Assembly (NCBI GenBank): GCA_012030735.1
Contig: JAAUUW010000001.1
Span: forward strand, 1 to 62,203
Length of the DNA stretch: 62,203 bases
Origin: Acaryochloridaceae cyanobacterium SU_2_1
GTDB taxonomy: Bacteria; Cyanobacteriota; Cyanobacteriia; Thermosynechococcales; Thermosynechococcaceae
Reading direction: 5' to 3'
Shown here: positions 40,180-50,279 of the stretch, in pieces
Layout of the letters: each line of letters begins with the position of its first letter
Numbering within the stretch: position 1 is the stretch's first letter
Notes under the pieces: model-generated
Seen by the model: only the letters and a program-made list of their open reading frames with translations
What the model was told of the DNA's origin: nothing
The model's database searches: none
Translations under genes and position numbers: made by a program

Positions 40180-41139
40180 TTATGGGTGTAAATGCAAAGT
40201 GTCCACCCATCGTTGTCGATAGACTTCGTAGAGAGCCATACTGGCTGCCACAGCAGCATTCAGGCTAGCTGTATGGCCCTGCAAGGGAATAGAGACCATT
40301 TGATCGCAATGATGTTGGGTTGAAACAGCCAATCCTGCTCCTTCGGCACCAATGACAAGCACTGTTGGTTCAGTGAACCGAACGGTATGGAGGGGCTGTC
40401 CAGCAGAGGTAGTGAGTCCGTAGATCCAAAAGCCTGCTGCTTTGAGTTGTTCTAAGCCTTGGTTAAGGTTGACGACTCGGGCCACCGCCAAAGAGTCTAG
40501 GGCACCGACGGCGACCTTGGCGACCACAGAGGTAATGCCTGCGGCACGACGCTGGGGAACCACTACGCCCTGGGCACCAATGGCTTCCGCTGTGCGGATG
40601 ATAGACCCTAAGTTTTGGGGATCAGTAATACTATCAACGGCGAGGATGACTGGTTTTGGGGTTGCACCTTGGGCTTGCTCGATCAGGGTTGCTAAGTCTA
40701 GGTATTCGTAGGCGGCAACTTGAGCGGCAATGCCTTGATGGTTGGCCTGTTTGGTAAGTTGACTGAGGCGACGGTGATCCACTTCGTCAATGGTGGCACC
40801 TAAGCCTTTGGCTTGATTGAGTAAGCTGTGAAAGCGGGGATCATAGCGCAGTCGAGACAATACCCAGATACGGTTGAGGGAACGTTGATGTTCTAAAGCA
40901 GAGAGAACGGCCTGACGCCCATAGATTAAATCTGAATTGGCAGAGTCTAGGGAGGGCGTTACGGTCTGTGGGAGTCTGATAGCTTGGGGATTGGTCTGGG
41001 TGCTGACCTGAGTGAACGCCCGGGCCTGACCAGACCGTTGGCGTTTGATGGGGGGAGCTGGCCGTTGCGATGGAGTGTTGCCCTCTTTCTCTATTTTGAA
41101 TTTTGATTGTTTAAATTTTGATTGCCGCGCTTTAACCAT
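40180..41139 (-). CDS. rlmB: TrmH-family rRNA 2'-O-methyltransferase (RlmB-like)
   Basis: SpoU/TrmH methyltransferase with a C-terminal trefoil knot; RlmB methylates G2251 of 23S rRNA. Motif 1 [18 protein letters not shown], motif 2 GAEGAGL and motif 3 [15 protein letters not shown] are complete. A small substrate-binding domain starts at [14 protein letters not shown] (near 70). The first 65 residues are a basic low-complexity tail with a direct repeat [10 protein letters not shown]. It sits beside mini-RNase III, an association also seen in Firmicutes. Confidence 0.9.
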   Translation of the reverse strand: MVKARQSKFKQSKFKIEKEGNTPSQRPAPPIKRQRSGQARAFTQVSTQTNPQAIRLPQTVTPSLDSANSDLIYGRQAVLSALEHQRSLNRIWVLSRLRYDPRFHSLLNQAKGLGATIDEVDHRRLSQLTKQANHQGIAAQVAAYEYLDLATLIEQAQGATPKPVILAVDSITDPQNLGSIIRTAEAIGAQGVVVPQRRAAGITSVVAKVAVGALDSLAVARVVNLNQGLEQLKAAGFWIYGLTTSAGQPLHTVRFTEPTVLVIGAEGAGLAVSTQHHCDQMVSIPLQGHTASLNAAVAASMALYEVYRQRWVDTLHLHP

Positions 41140-41224
41140 AGGAAATTAATGGGTTGAATAGGATGAATGGTTTGACACACAGAGGGGAAAAGCGGTTATT
41201 TTGAGAGCCATCAGCGATGAAACA

Positions 41225-41716
41225 CTAGCAGATAATCTGCCCGAGGAGAAGGTTTAAACGCTGAGGGTTGGTGAGATATAAATAGCCAATCAGTGTTTCT
41301 AGCCCTGTTGCTTGTTGATAAGTTTCTAAAGCAACTCGTTTCGGCTTACCTGTGGCTGCATTTCTGCCTTGTTTCACGATTGTTTGTTCTGCTGGGGTGA
41401 GATGAGGGATCCATTGATGGGCAAGGGCTGCTTGAGTTTCAGCACGGACATAGGAGACGACTTGCTGGTGGTATTGATGGGATCGGCGGGGGGGGAGCAG
41501 ACATTGTTGGCGGATGTAGAGTTCGTAAACTGCATCTCCTAAATAGGCGAGGGCTGCAGGAGCAAGGGTCCGCACATCAACTGCAGCTAGGGCAGGATCA
41601 GGAGGAAATTCAGGAAGGGGGTGAGAGGCAATCACGATGGTCTCAAGAATCTGAGAAAACACTGTAGGGCTAGAGATGCGCACGAGACGAACCTGCTGAT
41701 ACCCTGTGGGGATCAA
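41225..41716 (-). CDS. mrnC: Mini-ribonuclease III
   Basis: 163-residue RNase III catalytic domain without an RNA-binding domain, used in 23S rRNA maturation. The signature LAYLGDAVYELYIRQQ has the metal-binding Asp and Glu, and KQGRNAATGKPKR and VALETYQQATGLETLIGYLYL complete the family pattern. The first 35 residues are not typical and the true start may lie slightly downstream. It lies upstream of rlmB on the same strand. Confidence 0.9.
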   Translation of the reverse strand: MIPTGYQQVRLVRISSPTVFSQILETIVIASHPLPEFPPDPALAAVDVRTLAPAALAYLGDAVYELYIRQQCLLPPRRSHQYHQQVVSYVRAETQAALAHQWIPHLTPAEQTIVKQGRNAATGKPKRVALETYQQATGLETLIGYLYLTNPQRLNLLLGQIIC

Positions 41717-41752
41717 GACCCGTTGTCAGGGTTGACATCAACGCTAGAGTGG

Positions 41753-42118
41753 CTACTCTTTGAGATTTGCGATCGCAGTATCCACATTGGGTTGCAAGGA
41801 CAGAAAGCTCTCCAGGCGCACTAGCTTCACAGTCTGAGTCACCCTGGGGTTAGAGACAATCTGAAAGGATGCACCAGAATTCTGAGTTCGTTTGGCGAGC
41901 TGAACCAAGGCTCCCAATCCTGAACTATCGATGAAATCAATTTTAGATAGATCCAAAATCACATTCAAGGGAGGCTCGTCAAAATGCTGGCTCATGACTT
42001 TGCGAAAGACAGGTTCGGAAAAAGCATCAAGCAAGCCAGTGAGGCGAAATAGCTGGTAATTTTCCCTGACATCTCGGGTGCCTCTTAAGCTAACGGTCAG
42101 GGCTAGCTGTTCAGGAAT
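41753..42118 (-). CDS. STAS-domain protein (anti-sigma factor antagonist type), apparent ATT start
   Basis: 121 residues. The reading IPEQLALTVSLRGTRD followed by ENYQLFRLTGLLDAFSEP and LDLSKIDFIDSSGLGALVQL is the STAS pattern, with the phosphorylatable Ser in DSSGLG. The frame is closed by TAG at 42128-42130, and no ATG, GTG or TTG lies before the conserved part. The AGGAGG at 42124-42129 is five bases from ATT (42116-42118), so ATT is the most likely start; starting at 42034 would delete a beta strand. A misread start codon is the alternative. It sits between mini-RNase III and a hypothetical gene. Confidence 0.8.
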   Translation of the reverse strand: MPEQLALTVSLRGTRDVRENYQLFRLTGLLDAFSEPVFRKVMSQHFDEPPLNVILDLSKIDFIDSSGLGALVQLAKRTQNSGASFQIVSNPRVTQTVKLVRLESFLSLQPNVDTAIANLKE

Positions 42119-42123
42119 AACGT

Positions 42124-42129
42124 CCTCCT
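42124..42129 (-). promoter_or_regulatory. Strong ribosome binding site before the ATT start
   Basis: AGGAGG on the minus strand, a perfect anti-16S match, five bases before ATT. It is the strongest such site I noticed in the window and decides the start of the STAS gene. Confidence 0.7.
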
Positions 42130-42373
42130 AGGGTTTTTACCAAAATTACGGATGATTTGCTGAGCGTTTAGTATAGGGCTTTTACGCGGTTTTTGTCCAC
42201 TACAGCCCAGACTAAAACTTAAGGCTAAAGCGAGTATAGACAAGATCAAGCTTAACCCTGCATAACCACTCCATCATGACACAGCCACGCAGATTGCTGT
42301 CCCCCCCCCTCAGGAGAGACTACCCTTGGTCTAACTTGTTCAGAATCGAACTTCTCAGGACAGCAAGGAGGGA

Positions 42374-43198
42374 TCATCCGCTCGTTTTTGCTATTTCCGT
42401 AAGTTTCTGATATAGGTCCGATTGCTCTGGTTCCGGAATAAATTTATGAATAGGATGGAATTTTAATGAATCCATGCCAGAGGTCTGATCCATCAAGGAG
42501 AAGTCTGCACCTTCATAAACATAGTCGCTGGTCACAGGATCGGCGAATTCAGGGTTGAAGGTCGAATCTGCTTGCCAATCAAAGAAGGGAGTCGAATTAG
42601 CTCCATAATCAGAGCTAATCTGGCCATTGTTATCGATGGGGGGTGATGAGGCAGAATTTGAGGTATTTAAATTCCCTAGCTCCTCAGTTTCAGATGTGGT
42701 GGAGAACCCAGAGGGTAGCCCCTTACCCTCCTGGAATGGCGATCCATTCCCCTGAACAACACCCCTGGCCCGCGCTGAGTCCAGGGGAGACTTGTTTTGA
42801 TCCCAAGCTGCTGCCTGAGAGAGGGCAGGATCGATGGGCAAGGGCAAGGGATTGCTGAAGTGAATATGGGGCAAATTATGGCAAACTAGCGCTTCAAACT
42901 CCAGATTAAAGTGACAACAAGGCTGACCACGCCGGTGCCAGGCCGCCAATAGTTGATCCACGCAAGTGGTTTTGTACCGGCCCTGGTAAAGGGACTCGAT
43001 CAAGGCTAATCGCACCCAGTTGTTAGAATAGATTGTGATCCAATGATCAAGGAGTTCCTCCTGGGTTTGCTCCACTATTTCGTGGCAATAGTAGGTTAGC
43101 AAGTCAGCAAGAGGCGTGATCAGAGGGGTTGAAGAGGATTCCGGCATGGGAACTGGCCTAGCAATAATTGAAAAGCATGAAAATTCTGCGATCGCCAT
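42374..43198 (-). CDS. Conserved hypothetical protein with disordered C-terminal half
   Basis: 274 residues. A folded N-terminal domain (about 25-120; LADLLTYYCHEIVEQTQEEL and YSNNWVRLALIESLYQGRYK) is helical and resembles cyanobacterial-only proteins I cannot name. From about 130 on the chain is rich in Ser, Asn, Pro and acidic residues and probably disordered. The start may be Met 18 (43147) rather than 43198. No membrane segment or signal peptide. Confidence 0.6.
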   Translation of the reverse strand: MAIAEFSCFSIIARPVPMPESSSTPLITPLADLLTYYCHEIVEQTQEELLDHWITIYSNNWVRLALIESLYQGRYKTTCVDQLLAAWHRRGQPCCHFNLEFEALVCHNLPHIHFSNPLPLPIDPALSQAAAWDQNKSPLDSARARGVVQGNGSPFQEGKGLPSGFSTTSETEELGNLNTSNSASSPPIDNNGQISSDYGANSTPFFDWQADSTFNPEFADPVTSDYVYEGADFSLMDQTSGMDSLKFHPIHKFIPEPEQSDLYQKLTEIAKTSG

Positions 43199-43387
43199 GC
43201 ATCAGAATATCAATCATGATTGTGATCATCTTAACGCTATCTGCTCAACGGTAAAGAGGAGGGGTTGCATTGTGAAAAACTGCCAGGCATGACCCCTAGC
43301 TCCTTCAACTCAGATCGTTATTGCGATCCAATCTCCCCGAGTTTGTATGATACGGTTTGAGCCAAGCATTGTACTTTTGATAAAACT

Positions 43388-44512
43388 ATGCGCGCTGAAC
43401 TAACGACTACAAGTCCTTTGGGGATTGCAATTCTGGGTACAGGATTTGGGCAAAAAGTCCATATTCCAGCTTTTCAAGCCCATCATGATACAGAGTTACG
43501 AGTGGTCTATCACCGAGACTTACAGCGGGCAAAGGCGATTGCCCAGGCTCATGATATCCCTACCGCCTCCGACTCCCTTGATGAAATTCTAGCCCGCCCC
43601 GATATTCATGGGGTCAGCCTCTCTACTCCTCCCTTTCTCCATGCCCAGATGGCAACCAAGATTCTTAAGGCTGGTAAGCATCTGTTTTTAGAAAAGCCAA
43701 TGGCGCTGAACGCCACTGAAGCCAAAGCCCTAGATCAACTCATTCAAGCCCAAGGGCTGCAAGGGACCATTAATTTTGAATTTCGCTATGTACCCGCTTG
43801 GATGCATCTTAAAACTTTGCTGAATAACAATTATATTGGTCAGCCTCGGTTGGTAAAACTTGATTGGCTCGTGTCAGGACGGGCAGATCCTAACTTACCT
43901 TGGAGTTGGCATGGTAGCAAAGACCTAGGCGGTGGTTCTTTAGGTGCCTTAGGATCCCATAGCTTCGACTATATTGCTTGGTTACTGGGACCTATTCGGC
44001 GGTTAACGGCCCGCTTGATCACCACTATCCCTAAGCGACCCGATCCTCTGGGCAACCTTAAAATCATGGATGCCGATGATACCTGCGCCTTAACCTTAGA
44101 GCTGGTCAGTGGCGCTTGCTGCCAAGTGACTATCAGTGCAACGACCTATGCAGGACGGGGACATTGGCTAGAAATCTACGGAGATCGTGGCACCTTGGTG
44201 CTAGGGAGCGACCATCCTAAGGACTATATTCATGGGTTTCAGCTATGGGGATCTCCAGGAGGACAACCCTTAGAGAACCTCAGCATTCCAGATCATCTTC
44301 AGTTTCCTAAAACCTATGCTGATGGCCGTATTGCCCCGACGATTCGTGTTATTGATCACTGGGTTCAGCAGATTCGCCAGGGTCAGACCTCCGCTCCTTC
44401 CTTTAAGGAAGGGGTCTATGCCCAATTACTCATGGATTTAGCCCATCAGTCCCATGAAATGGGCCTTTGGGTAGAGGTCCCGGATCTAGATAGCTTTCTG
44501 GCTGAGCTTTAA
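43388..44512 (+). CDS. Gfo/Idh/MocA family oxidoreductase
   Basis: 374 residues: N-terminal NAD(P)-binding Rossmann domain (AILGTGFGQKVHIPAFQAH, near 14-33), with EKPMALNATEA carrying the conserved Lys, and a C-terminal dimerisation domain. The family oxidises or reduces sugars, inositol or biliverdin-like substrates. Its neighbour on the other strand is an acylglucosamine epimerase-like gene, hinting at sugar metabolism. Biliverdin reductase BvdR is shorter and less similar in its C-terminal region, so I leave the substrate open. Confidence 0.85.
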   Translation: MRAELTTTSPLGIAILGTGFGQKVHIPAFQAHHDTELRVVYHRDLQRAKAIAQAHDIPTASDSLDEILARPDIHGVSLSTPPFLHAQMATKILKAGKHLFLEKPMALNATEAKALDQLIQAQGLQGTINFEFRYVPAWMHLKTLLNNNYIGQPRLVKLDWLVSGRADPNLPWSWHGSKDLGGGSLGALGSHSFDYIAWLLGPIRRLTARLITTIPKRPDPLGNLKIMDADDTCALTLELVSGACCQVTISATTYAGRGHWLEIYGDRGTLVLGSDHPKDYIHGFQLWGSPGGQPLENLSIPDHLQFPKTYADGRIAPTIRVIDHWVQQIRQGQTSAPSFKEGVYAQLLMDLAHQSHEMGLWVEVPDLDSFLAEL

Positions 44513-44538
44513 ACTTTGCTGCTGGCCCCCATCGTGCC

Positions 44539-45732
44539 TTAATCCTGGTGATTGTCTTGGTGACTGAGGGCCTCAAATTGCTGCCAACAAAGATAGAGGG
44601 CACGGGGCACATGAAAACAGCCCTTCCATTTGCCGCCCTTAAGGGTGAGGTGAGGCTGTCCACTGCGATTTAAGTAGCCAAACCATTCCCCATACTCTGG
44701 ATCAGGAAAATGGCTCCAAGTATAGTCATGTACCCTTTGGTACCAGTGCCAGCAGGTGGCTTTCCCCGTCAGTCGATAGCCCATGGCTAAGGCCACCAAG
44801 GTTTCTAGGTGAACCCACCATAGTTTTTGATCCCATTCTAATTGCTGAGGAGGATGGCCTTGGCTATCTAAAAAGTAAAATAACCCTCCATAGTCTTCAT
44901 CCCAGCTAAATTCCAGGGTGTTGAGGACAATCTCCACAGCTTGCTCAATCAACTCGGGGTCAGCCCATCGTTGGCCAATCTCCATCAAGAACCACATGGC
45001 TTCAATTCCATGTCCAGGATTGATCAGTCTGCCCTCAAAGCAATCTACAAAGTTGCCATCGGGTGCAACGGCCTCCTGTAATATGCCTCGCTCGGTATCC
45101 AAGAAATCTTCTCTGACTTCCTGAACGGTCTGAAGGAGGATTTGATTCAGTTGGTCTGGGTCTAATAGCCATGCCATTTCTAGGGATAGGTTGGCTAAGA
45201 TCATGGGAACTGCTAAGGATTTGAGGGGACGAGTTCCTGGATAGGTTTTGTTATATTTTCCCTTGGGCTGATCTTGGCGGCGGAGGACATTGTGATAAGC
45301 CTGGAGGGCAACATCCTTGGCCCAGTCCTGCTGGGTGGCGTAGGCATATTGGCTAAAAGCCATTGCTGCAAAGCAGTCAGAGAAAATGTTATAGGGCTGG
45401 ACTAAGGGTTGGCCGGCACGATTGAGGGCAAAGTACCAGTTACCCTCTGGATCACGACCTTTTTGAGCGAGAAATTCTGCTCCATGGCCAGCTATTGCTA
45501 GCCATTCTGCGTTTGGCTCTTCTATTTGGTTATAGAGAGAGGAGAAGGTCCAGACTTGGCGGTTTTGTAGCCAAATAAATTTGTCCGTGTCATAGACTTG
45601 GCCTTGACGATCAAGACAGGTAAAGTATCCACCTTGTTCATGATCTATGGCATGGGTTTGCCAGAAGGGTAAAACATCTTCAAGAAGGGTGTTTTTGTAC
45701 TGTTCGGCAAGGCCTAGAAAGGTCTGGTTCAT
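44539..45732 (-). CDS. N-acylglucosamine 2-epimerase family protein
   Basis: 397-residue (alpha/alpha)6 barrel of the AGE/renin-binding-protein family, which interconverts N-acetylglucosamine and N-acetylmannosamine or similar sugars. Visible family features are [53 protein letters not shown] and [19 protein letters not shown]. It begins with ATG 45732. Converges on the Gfo/Idh/MocA gene with 26 bases between the stops. Related isomerases such as cellobiose 2-epimerase have slightly different residues; I favour AGE. Confidence 0.86.
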   Translation of the reverse strand: MNQTFLGLAEQYKNTLLEDVLPFWQTHAIDHEQGGYFTCLDRQGQVYDTDKFIWLQNRQVWTFSSLYNQIEEPNAEWLAIAGHGAEFLAQKGRDPEGNWYFALNRAGQPLVQPYNIFSDCFAAMAFSQYAYATQQDWAKDVALQAYHNVLRRQDQPKGKYNKTYPGTRPLKSLAVPMILANLSLEMAWLLDPDQLNQILLQTVQEVREDFLDTERGILQEAVAPDGNFVDCFEGRLINPGHGIEAMWFLMEIGQRWADPELIEQAVEIVLNTLEFSWDEDYGGLFYFLDSQGHPPQQLEWDQKLWWVHLETLVALAMGYRLTGKATCWHWYQRVHDYTWSHFPDPEYGEWFGYLNRSGQPHLTLKGGKWKGCFHVPRALYLCWQQFEALSHQDNHQD

Positions 45733-45821
45733 GAGGATTTTTTAGAGGCGGGTGAAGAGGTGCGATCGCATCCTTACTTGCCTAGTTTTTGCTAAACCAA
45801 GCTTGCCTTTGAGAGTCTTTT

Positions 45822-46139
45822 TCATGTGGTTGCCGCTGGCGATGATTCAGTCTCCTCTGCCTCACAGCGATAAATCCAGGCACCGAATCGTTGGGCATAG
45901 AAGGCCAGAATCTGATCGAGTTGGGCGAGTTCAGCGGCGACCAAGTTTTGGGGATGGCGAATGCGCAACCAACCCACTTGGCTGAGGCTGTAGTCAAAAA
46001 CTTGGGCCTCTTGGGGCAAGAGTTCCGTTTCAACCTGATCGAGCTGCCTCAAATGGGCTGCGATCTCACGATAAACCGCTAGGGGCAAACCGGGGCATTG
46101 CAGATCATATTCTCTAACGTCTAAGGCCATTGGGATCAA
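45822..46139 (-). CDS. Conserved hypothetical protein
   Basis: 105 residues (or 102 from Met 4). Mixed alpha/beta, acidic, no signal peptide. The stretch VREYDLQCPGLPLAVYREIA and a Trp/Leu-rich core suggest a folded small protein; the C-terminal Thr/Ser tail is disordered. It lies between the epimerase and the LuxR-type gene on the same strand. No family recognised, but the position and codon use are gene-like. Confidence 0.6.
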   Translation of the reverse strand: MIPMALDVREYDLQCPGLPLAVYREIAAHLRQLDQVETELLPQEAQVFDYSLSQVGWLRIRHPQNLVAAELAQLDQILAFYAQRFGAWIYRCEAEETESSPAATT

Positions 46140-46204
46140 GGTTAGGACAGAGAAAGGAGCGGAAGGGGCCTAAGGTTATAACTGGCGGCCCTTCGAGTGA
46201 AGTC

Positions 46205-46477
46205 TTAGAGCTGAGCTTGATTAGGATTGGGTAATGAGCAGCAGTTGACATCATTAAGGCAGACTTTTCCCCACTGCAAGGCCCATCGCACCAAGGCAAC
46301 CCGATTATCCGTACCTGTTTTGGTTAAAATATTACTGATATGGTTATCTACGGTTCGCTTACTGATATCTAGCCGCTGAGAGATTTCTTCATTCTTTAAT
46401 CCAGAGGCAACCAAGTCAATCACTTGCAATTCCCGGTCAGAAAGCGGATAGTTCGCTTGCAGCTCGCCACTCTTCAT
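46205..46477 (-). CDS. pedR: LuxR-type DNA-binding regulator, PedR-like
   Basis: 90 residues consisting almost only of a GerE/LuxR HTH: LSDRELQVIDLVASGLKNEE and LDISKRTVDNHISNILTKTG. No receiver domain. Size and C-terminal cysteines (73, 79, 80) match PedR, the small cyanobacterial regulator that responds to photosynthetic electron transport through thioredoxin and a C-terminal cysteine. Assignment rests on that resemblance; other short LuxR proteins exist. Confidence 0.75.
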   Translation of the reverse strand: MKSGELQANYPLSDRELQVIDLVASGLKNEEISQRLDISKRTVDNHISNILTKTGTDNRVALVRWALQWGKVCLNDVNCCSLPNPNQAQL

Positions 46478-46681
46478 GCGCTCTTAGGTGCCCCTGCATA
46501 AATACTTATAGATATCCTCATTGTAAAGATTTCTAGGTCATAATGCACCCTTGCTTGGTATAGATTTATCTCTATTGTTGATCAGTAACGCTGCAGAGGG
46601 GGTTTGCTCTCTTCTGTGGTGTCCTCTGTCTGGCTCCTTAAATTGTGCAACCTATTTTATTTGCTCGGAGATTGAAGGGGA

Positions 46682-48316
46682 TCATTTTGAGCTGGTCATG
46701 TTTTGGTCAAGGCTGAGGGGAGCGATGGTTGCTAAGGTTAACTGGGGCTGATCCTCTAGCAGTTGGCGCATATTCCACTCGTTTTTAAATAGCAGCACGG
46801 GCCTATTGCAACTATCCTTAACTGTGATCGCATTGAAGATGCGGCCCACAGCCTCTAGAGCTGACCAGCCCTCTTCCACCCAGCGAGCGACACTATAGGG
46901 CAGCATCTCTAAACGAGTTTCTACCCCATATTCGTTTTGGAGCCGAAATTGAACGACCTCGAATTGTAGTTGGCCAACGGCGGCTAGGATGGGATCACGC
47001 TTGATGTCATCCGTTGAATACATGATCTGAACAGCACCCTCCTCTCGTAACTCAGAAACCCCTTTTTGAAACTGCTTGAATTTGGAAGGGTTGGGGTTTT
47101 TGAGATAGGCAAACAATTCCGGCGAAAAACAAGGAATGCCTTCATAGAAAAGGTCTGACCCTGAAAAATTGTATCCCCGATGGCAAATACCCCCGGATTA
47201 TTCAGGCCAATAATATCTCCGGGATAGGCTTGATCTAGAGACTCTCTGCCCTGGGCAAATAACTTTTGAGGACGCGATAACCGAATGGTTTTGCCCGTCC
47301 GTGCATGGCTAACGGCCATGTCTTTTTCAAATTTGCCCGAGCAAACCCGAACAAAGGCGACGCGATCGCGATGTTTAGGATCCATATTCGCCTGTAATTT
47401 GAACACAAACCCTGAGAATTCTGGATAGGTGGGGTCAATTTTGCCAAGACTACTGGTGTAGGATCCTGGCTTGAGAGCATAGTCAAGAAAGGCCTCTAAA
47501 AAGAGCTCCACCCCAAAATTAGTCATGGCACTGCCAAAAAAGATCGGAGTCATGTTGCCCCGATGCACCTGTTCTAGATCCAGAGGCGCACCCAGTTCCT
47601 CAAGCAGCTCTATTTCATCCTGGAGTTGAAGAAACAGATCTTGATCGAGGAGGGCTTCTAAGCGCGGATCCTCTAATTCCTATCCTGGTTGGTAAATTTG
47701 CTTCCCGCTTACCATGCTCACTCCGCTGAAACAGATGGACCTGGCGGGATCGCCGGTCAAAAACACCCTGAAAGCGATCGCCCATGCCAATCGGCCAATT
47801 GACCGCATAGGTTTGTAGCTTGAGCTCCTGTTCAATTTCATCCATGAGGGCCAAGGGATCGCGGCCCGGACGGTCGAGCTTATTAATAAAGGTAAAAATA
47901 GGGAGCGATCGCAATTGGCACACTTCAAACAACTTTCGAGTTTGTGGCTCTAGCCCCTTCGCGGCATCCACCAACATCACCGCATTATCAGCCGCTGCCA
48001 AGGTGCGATAGGTATCTTCACTAAAATCTTGGTGGCCCGGTGTATCCAGCAGGTTAATCTGACAGTCTTGATAGGTAAACTGCAACACCGTCGAAGTAAT
48101 CGAAATACCCCGCTGTTGCTCCATAGCCATCCAGTCCGAAGTGGCATGGCGCTGGGCACGTCGGCCTTGACAGCCCCTGCTTCATGAATCGCCCCCCCCA
48201 TAGAGGAGTAGCTTTTCTGTTAAAGTCGTTTTACCCGCATCAGGGTGAGAAATAATAGCAAAGTTGCGACGCTGCTCAACAGCCTGAGCCAATTCAGTTT
48301 GCAATTCACTCGACAT
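46682..48316 (-). CDS. prfC: Peptide chain release factor 3 (four compensating frameshifts)
   Basis: GTPase RF3 that removes RF1/RF2 from the ribosome. N terminus [21 protein letters not shown]1 [17 protein letters not shown]2 RGISITST, G3 DTPGHQDF and G4 NKLDR are present, and the C-terminal RF3 domain reads to the stop. Four indels interrupt it: an extra G at 48192-48199 (run of eight), a missing base at 48163-48164, an extra base near 47679, and a missing T near 47145-47150. They sum to zero; corrected length is 544 residues. No nonsense codon remains once corrected. Confidence 0.9.
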
Positions 48317-48419
48317 GTTAGCAACTTCCAATGAGGGCTTTCCCAGACATCTCATTATAGGCCAGACATCCTTAAGCCCATGAGGATACGATATCCCTCG
48401 GGAAAATGCTAAGAGTCTT

Positions 48420-49658
48420 TTACAAAGCTTCTAGAGGGAGCTGGGCAGAAAAAATATCTGGATTGACCCATTCTGCCTGCATCAGAGGAGATCGAGAGGG
48501 TTCTGGTTGGGGGATTACTGGAGGAGTGACAGATTGGTGAATTATTTTTAGAAGTTGCTGGTCATTAAAGGGCTGGGGCAAATAAGCCGTTGCGCCCGAC
48601 AAATGGGTACGGATTCGATCTCCAAGGCGATCATTCTCAGTGGTCATAATAATCGGCAAATCACGCAAAGCATCTCGTCGACGCACCATCCGACATAACT
48701 GATACCCATCCAAGCGAGGCAAATCTGCATCGATCACGGCCAATACCGGCGAGCGTTTCATCAAGGCCGGAATCGCTCGAATCGGATCACTGAGATGAAG
48801 AACCTCAAAACCTTCAGGTTCAATAATACTGGCTAAGTAACGCTGGGTGGCGGGTTTGTTATTAACGCAAAAAATCTGAGGACGATGAAACTGTCGGAGT
48901 TCGGTGGCAGAACGAGCGCTGATCGCGCCTAGCTTTAGCAACGGGTGAAGCAGGACAGCCAAATGATCCACCTTCATATCCAGGGTCTGGGCGATTTGAT
49001 AAAGGGACTGTCCTCGAGTCAATTGCTCAGCCATCTCTTGGATATTCGATAAGGTATCTGAGATATAACCCGCAGATTCAAAGAATTTATCCCCATTGAT
49101 CATATAGAGCTTAGAAAGGGGCGAAGGAATTTCTGATTTGAGTAAGGCCCATTGTTGAATATTTCCCTCGATCGGCAGTACTAAGTTCCATAAAGAGGTA
49201 GACATCAAAATCGGATCAAGGCTTACAGGCTGTTCAACATAATATATGGCTTGAGAAATTGCTAATCCATGAATGAGTGCTTCTTGAGTAACGATGGTTA
49301 GTAAAGACTGCAGTTGCTTCAGGCTAATATAACCCGACTCCCATAGGGAGCAGAGAAAGGCATAGTGGGCCTGGCCAGCTTGGGGTTGTAATCCTTGATA
49401 GGCAGGCAAACAGGATTGCAGTAAATAAGCCAAGCACTGCTGACTGCCCTCTGTACTTTCAGCAAAATTAATACAGCCTTGACTAAAATAAATTCGCCAA
49501 CCGACGGCTCGGTTAATGGGGTCATGGATAACGACTTGGCCCGCAGGATAAGCCCGAATAATATCTCGAAGGATCTCGACGGTTTTTTTCCCATACCTAG
49601 AATGGGATTTCTCTGTATGAGCTTGCCCTTGAAGGTAGCGATGATTGGCCTTGAGCAT
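48420..49658 (-). CDS. PatA-like response regulator with N-terminal DUF4388-type domain
   Basis: 412 residues. An N-terminal DUF4388-like region ([32 protein letters not shown]) and a helical middle precede a C-terminal receiver. Phospho-acceptor Asp lies in [12 protein letters not shown] and the switch Thr in IMTTEND, but the conserved Lys of the KPF motif is replaced by Gln in YLPQPF. PatA-type proteins take part in heterocyst patterning and phototaxis (PixG, TaxP1). No histidine kinase is next to it. The start ATG at 49658 is the first convincing one. Confidence 0.85.
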   Translation of the reverse strand: MLKANHRYLQGQAHTEKSHSRYGKKTVEILRDIIRAYPAGQVVIHDPINRAVGWRIYFSQGCINFAESTEGSQQCLAYLLQSCLPAYQGLQPQAGQAHYAFLCSLWESGYISLKQLQSLLTIVTQEALIHGLAISQAIYYVEQPVSLDPILMSTSLWNLVLPIEGNIQQWALLKSEIPSPLSKLYMINGDKFFESAGYISDTLSNIQEMAEQLTRGQSLYQIAQTLDMKVDHLAVLLHPLLKLGAISARSATELRQFHRPQIFCVNNKPATQRYLASIIEPEGFEVLHLSDPIRAIPALMKRSPVLAVIDADLPRLDGYQLCRMVRRRDALRDLPIIMTTENDRLGDRIRTHLSGATAYLPQPFNDQQLLKIIHQSVTPPVIPQPEPSRSPLMQAEWVNPDIFSAQLPLEAL

Positions 49659-50279
49659 TCTTCCCCCAAAAGATAAAGACTGATCTGCCTCACTAATATT
49701 CTTTGCTTAGTATTTAGCCCAAGCAAATTGAAAAGGATCTAACGTCTATTCAGCAAGCCGTAACAACATCTAAAATAAGCGGCTGAAGTCGGCGAAGATT
49801 CATAACACTAAACTAGAACTGGACTAAGGATGGGTCAGAAGCACTATTTACTAGGGAACTCTGGCCAAAAGGAACGCTTGCACTTGACGTTATCGAAACT
49901 GAGTCTATGACCTTGATGCCTCTATGACTCTGATATAGATATAGAGACTGTCAGGGTCTGAGTTAATCATAATCTAGATATAGTAATCCCAAGATCAGCC
50001 TCAGTACGATCACCGAAGTCTTAATTTCTTTATCCTTTCTTAGTACTCCTATCTAGAGCCTCAATAGGCCAGTAACAGCAATTCCTGTGATGTACAGGTA
50101 CAGATACTATAGATGATTTTTAAAACTCTTAACGGGGCTAAATACATTGTCAAGATCTGGGTCGGGGTAAAAATGGACTATGACTTAGATGTTGCAGAAG
50201 AGGAAATAGGCGAGTAACTCGCTCAAGAAGTGATGGACTTTACAAATGCGAAATAATAGATTGTCTCCTCTCTCTGTGT
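49659..50279. other. Divergent region between the PatA-like gene and rarA
   Basis: About 620 bases. A plausible small frame is at 50113-50217; otherwise no gene, tRNA or long hairpin seen. Promoters of both flanking genes must lie here. Confidence 0.45.
50113..50217 (+). CDS. Possible 34-residue small protein
   Basis: Opens with ATG and reads MIFKTLNGAKYIVKIWVGV, then an acidic end DLDVAEEEIGE. It lies 62 bases before rarA. There is no ribosome binding site I can point to and no recognisable family, so it may be chance or a decayed gene. Confidence 0.2.
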   Translation: MIFKTLNGAKYIVKIWVGVKMDYDLDVAEEEIGE

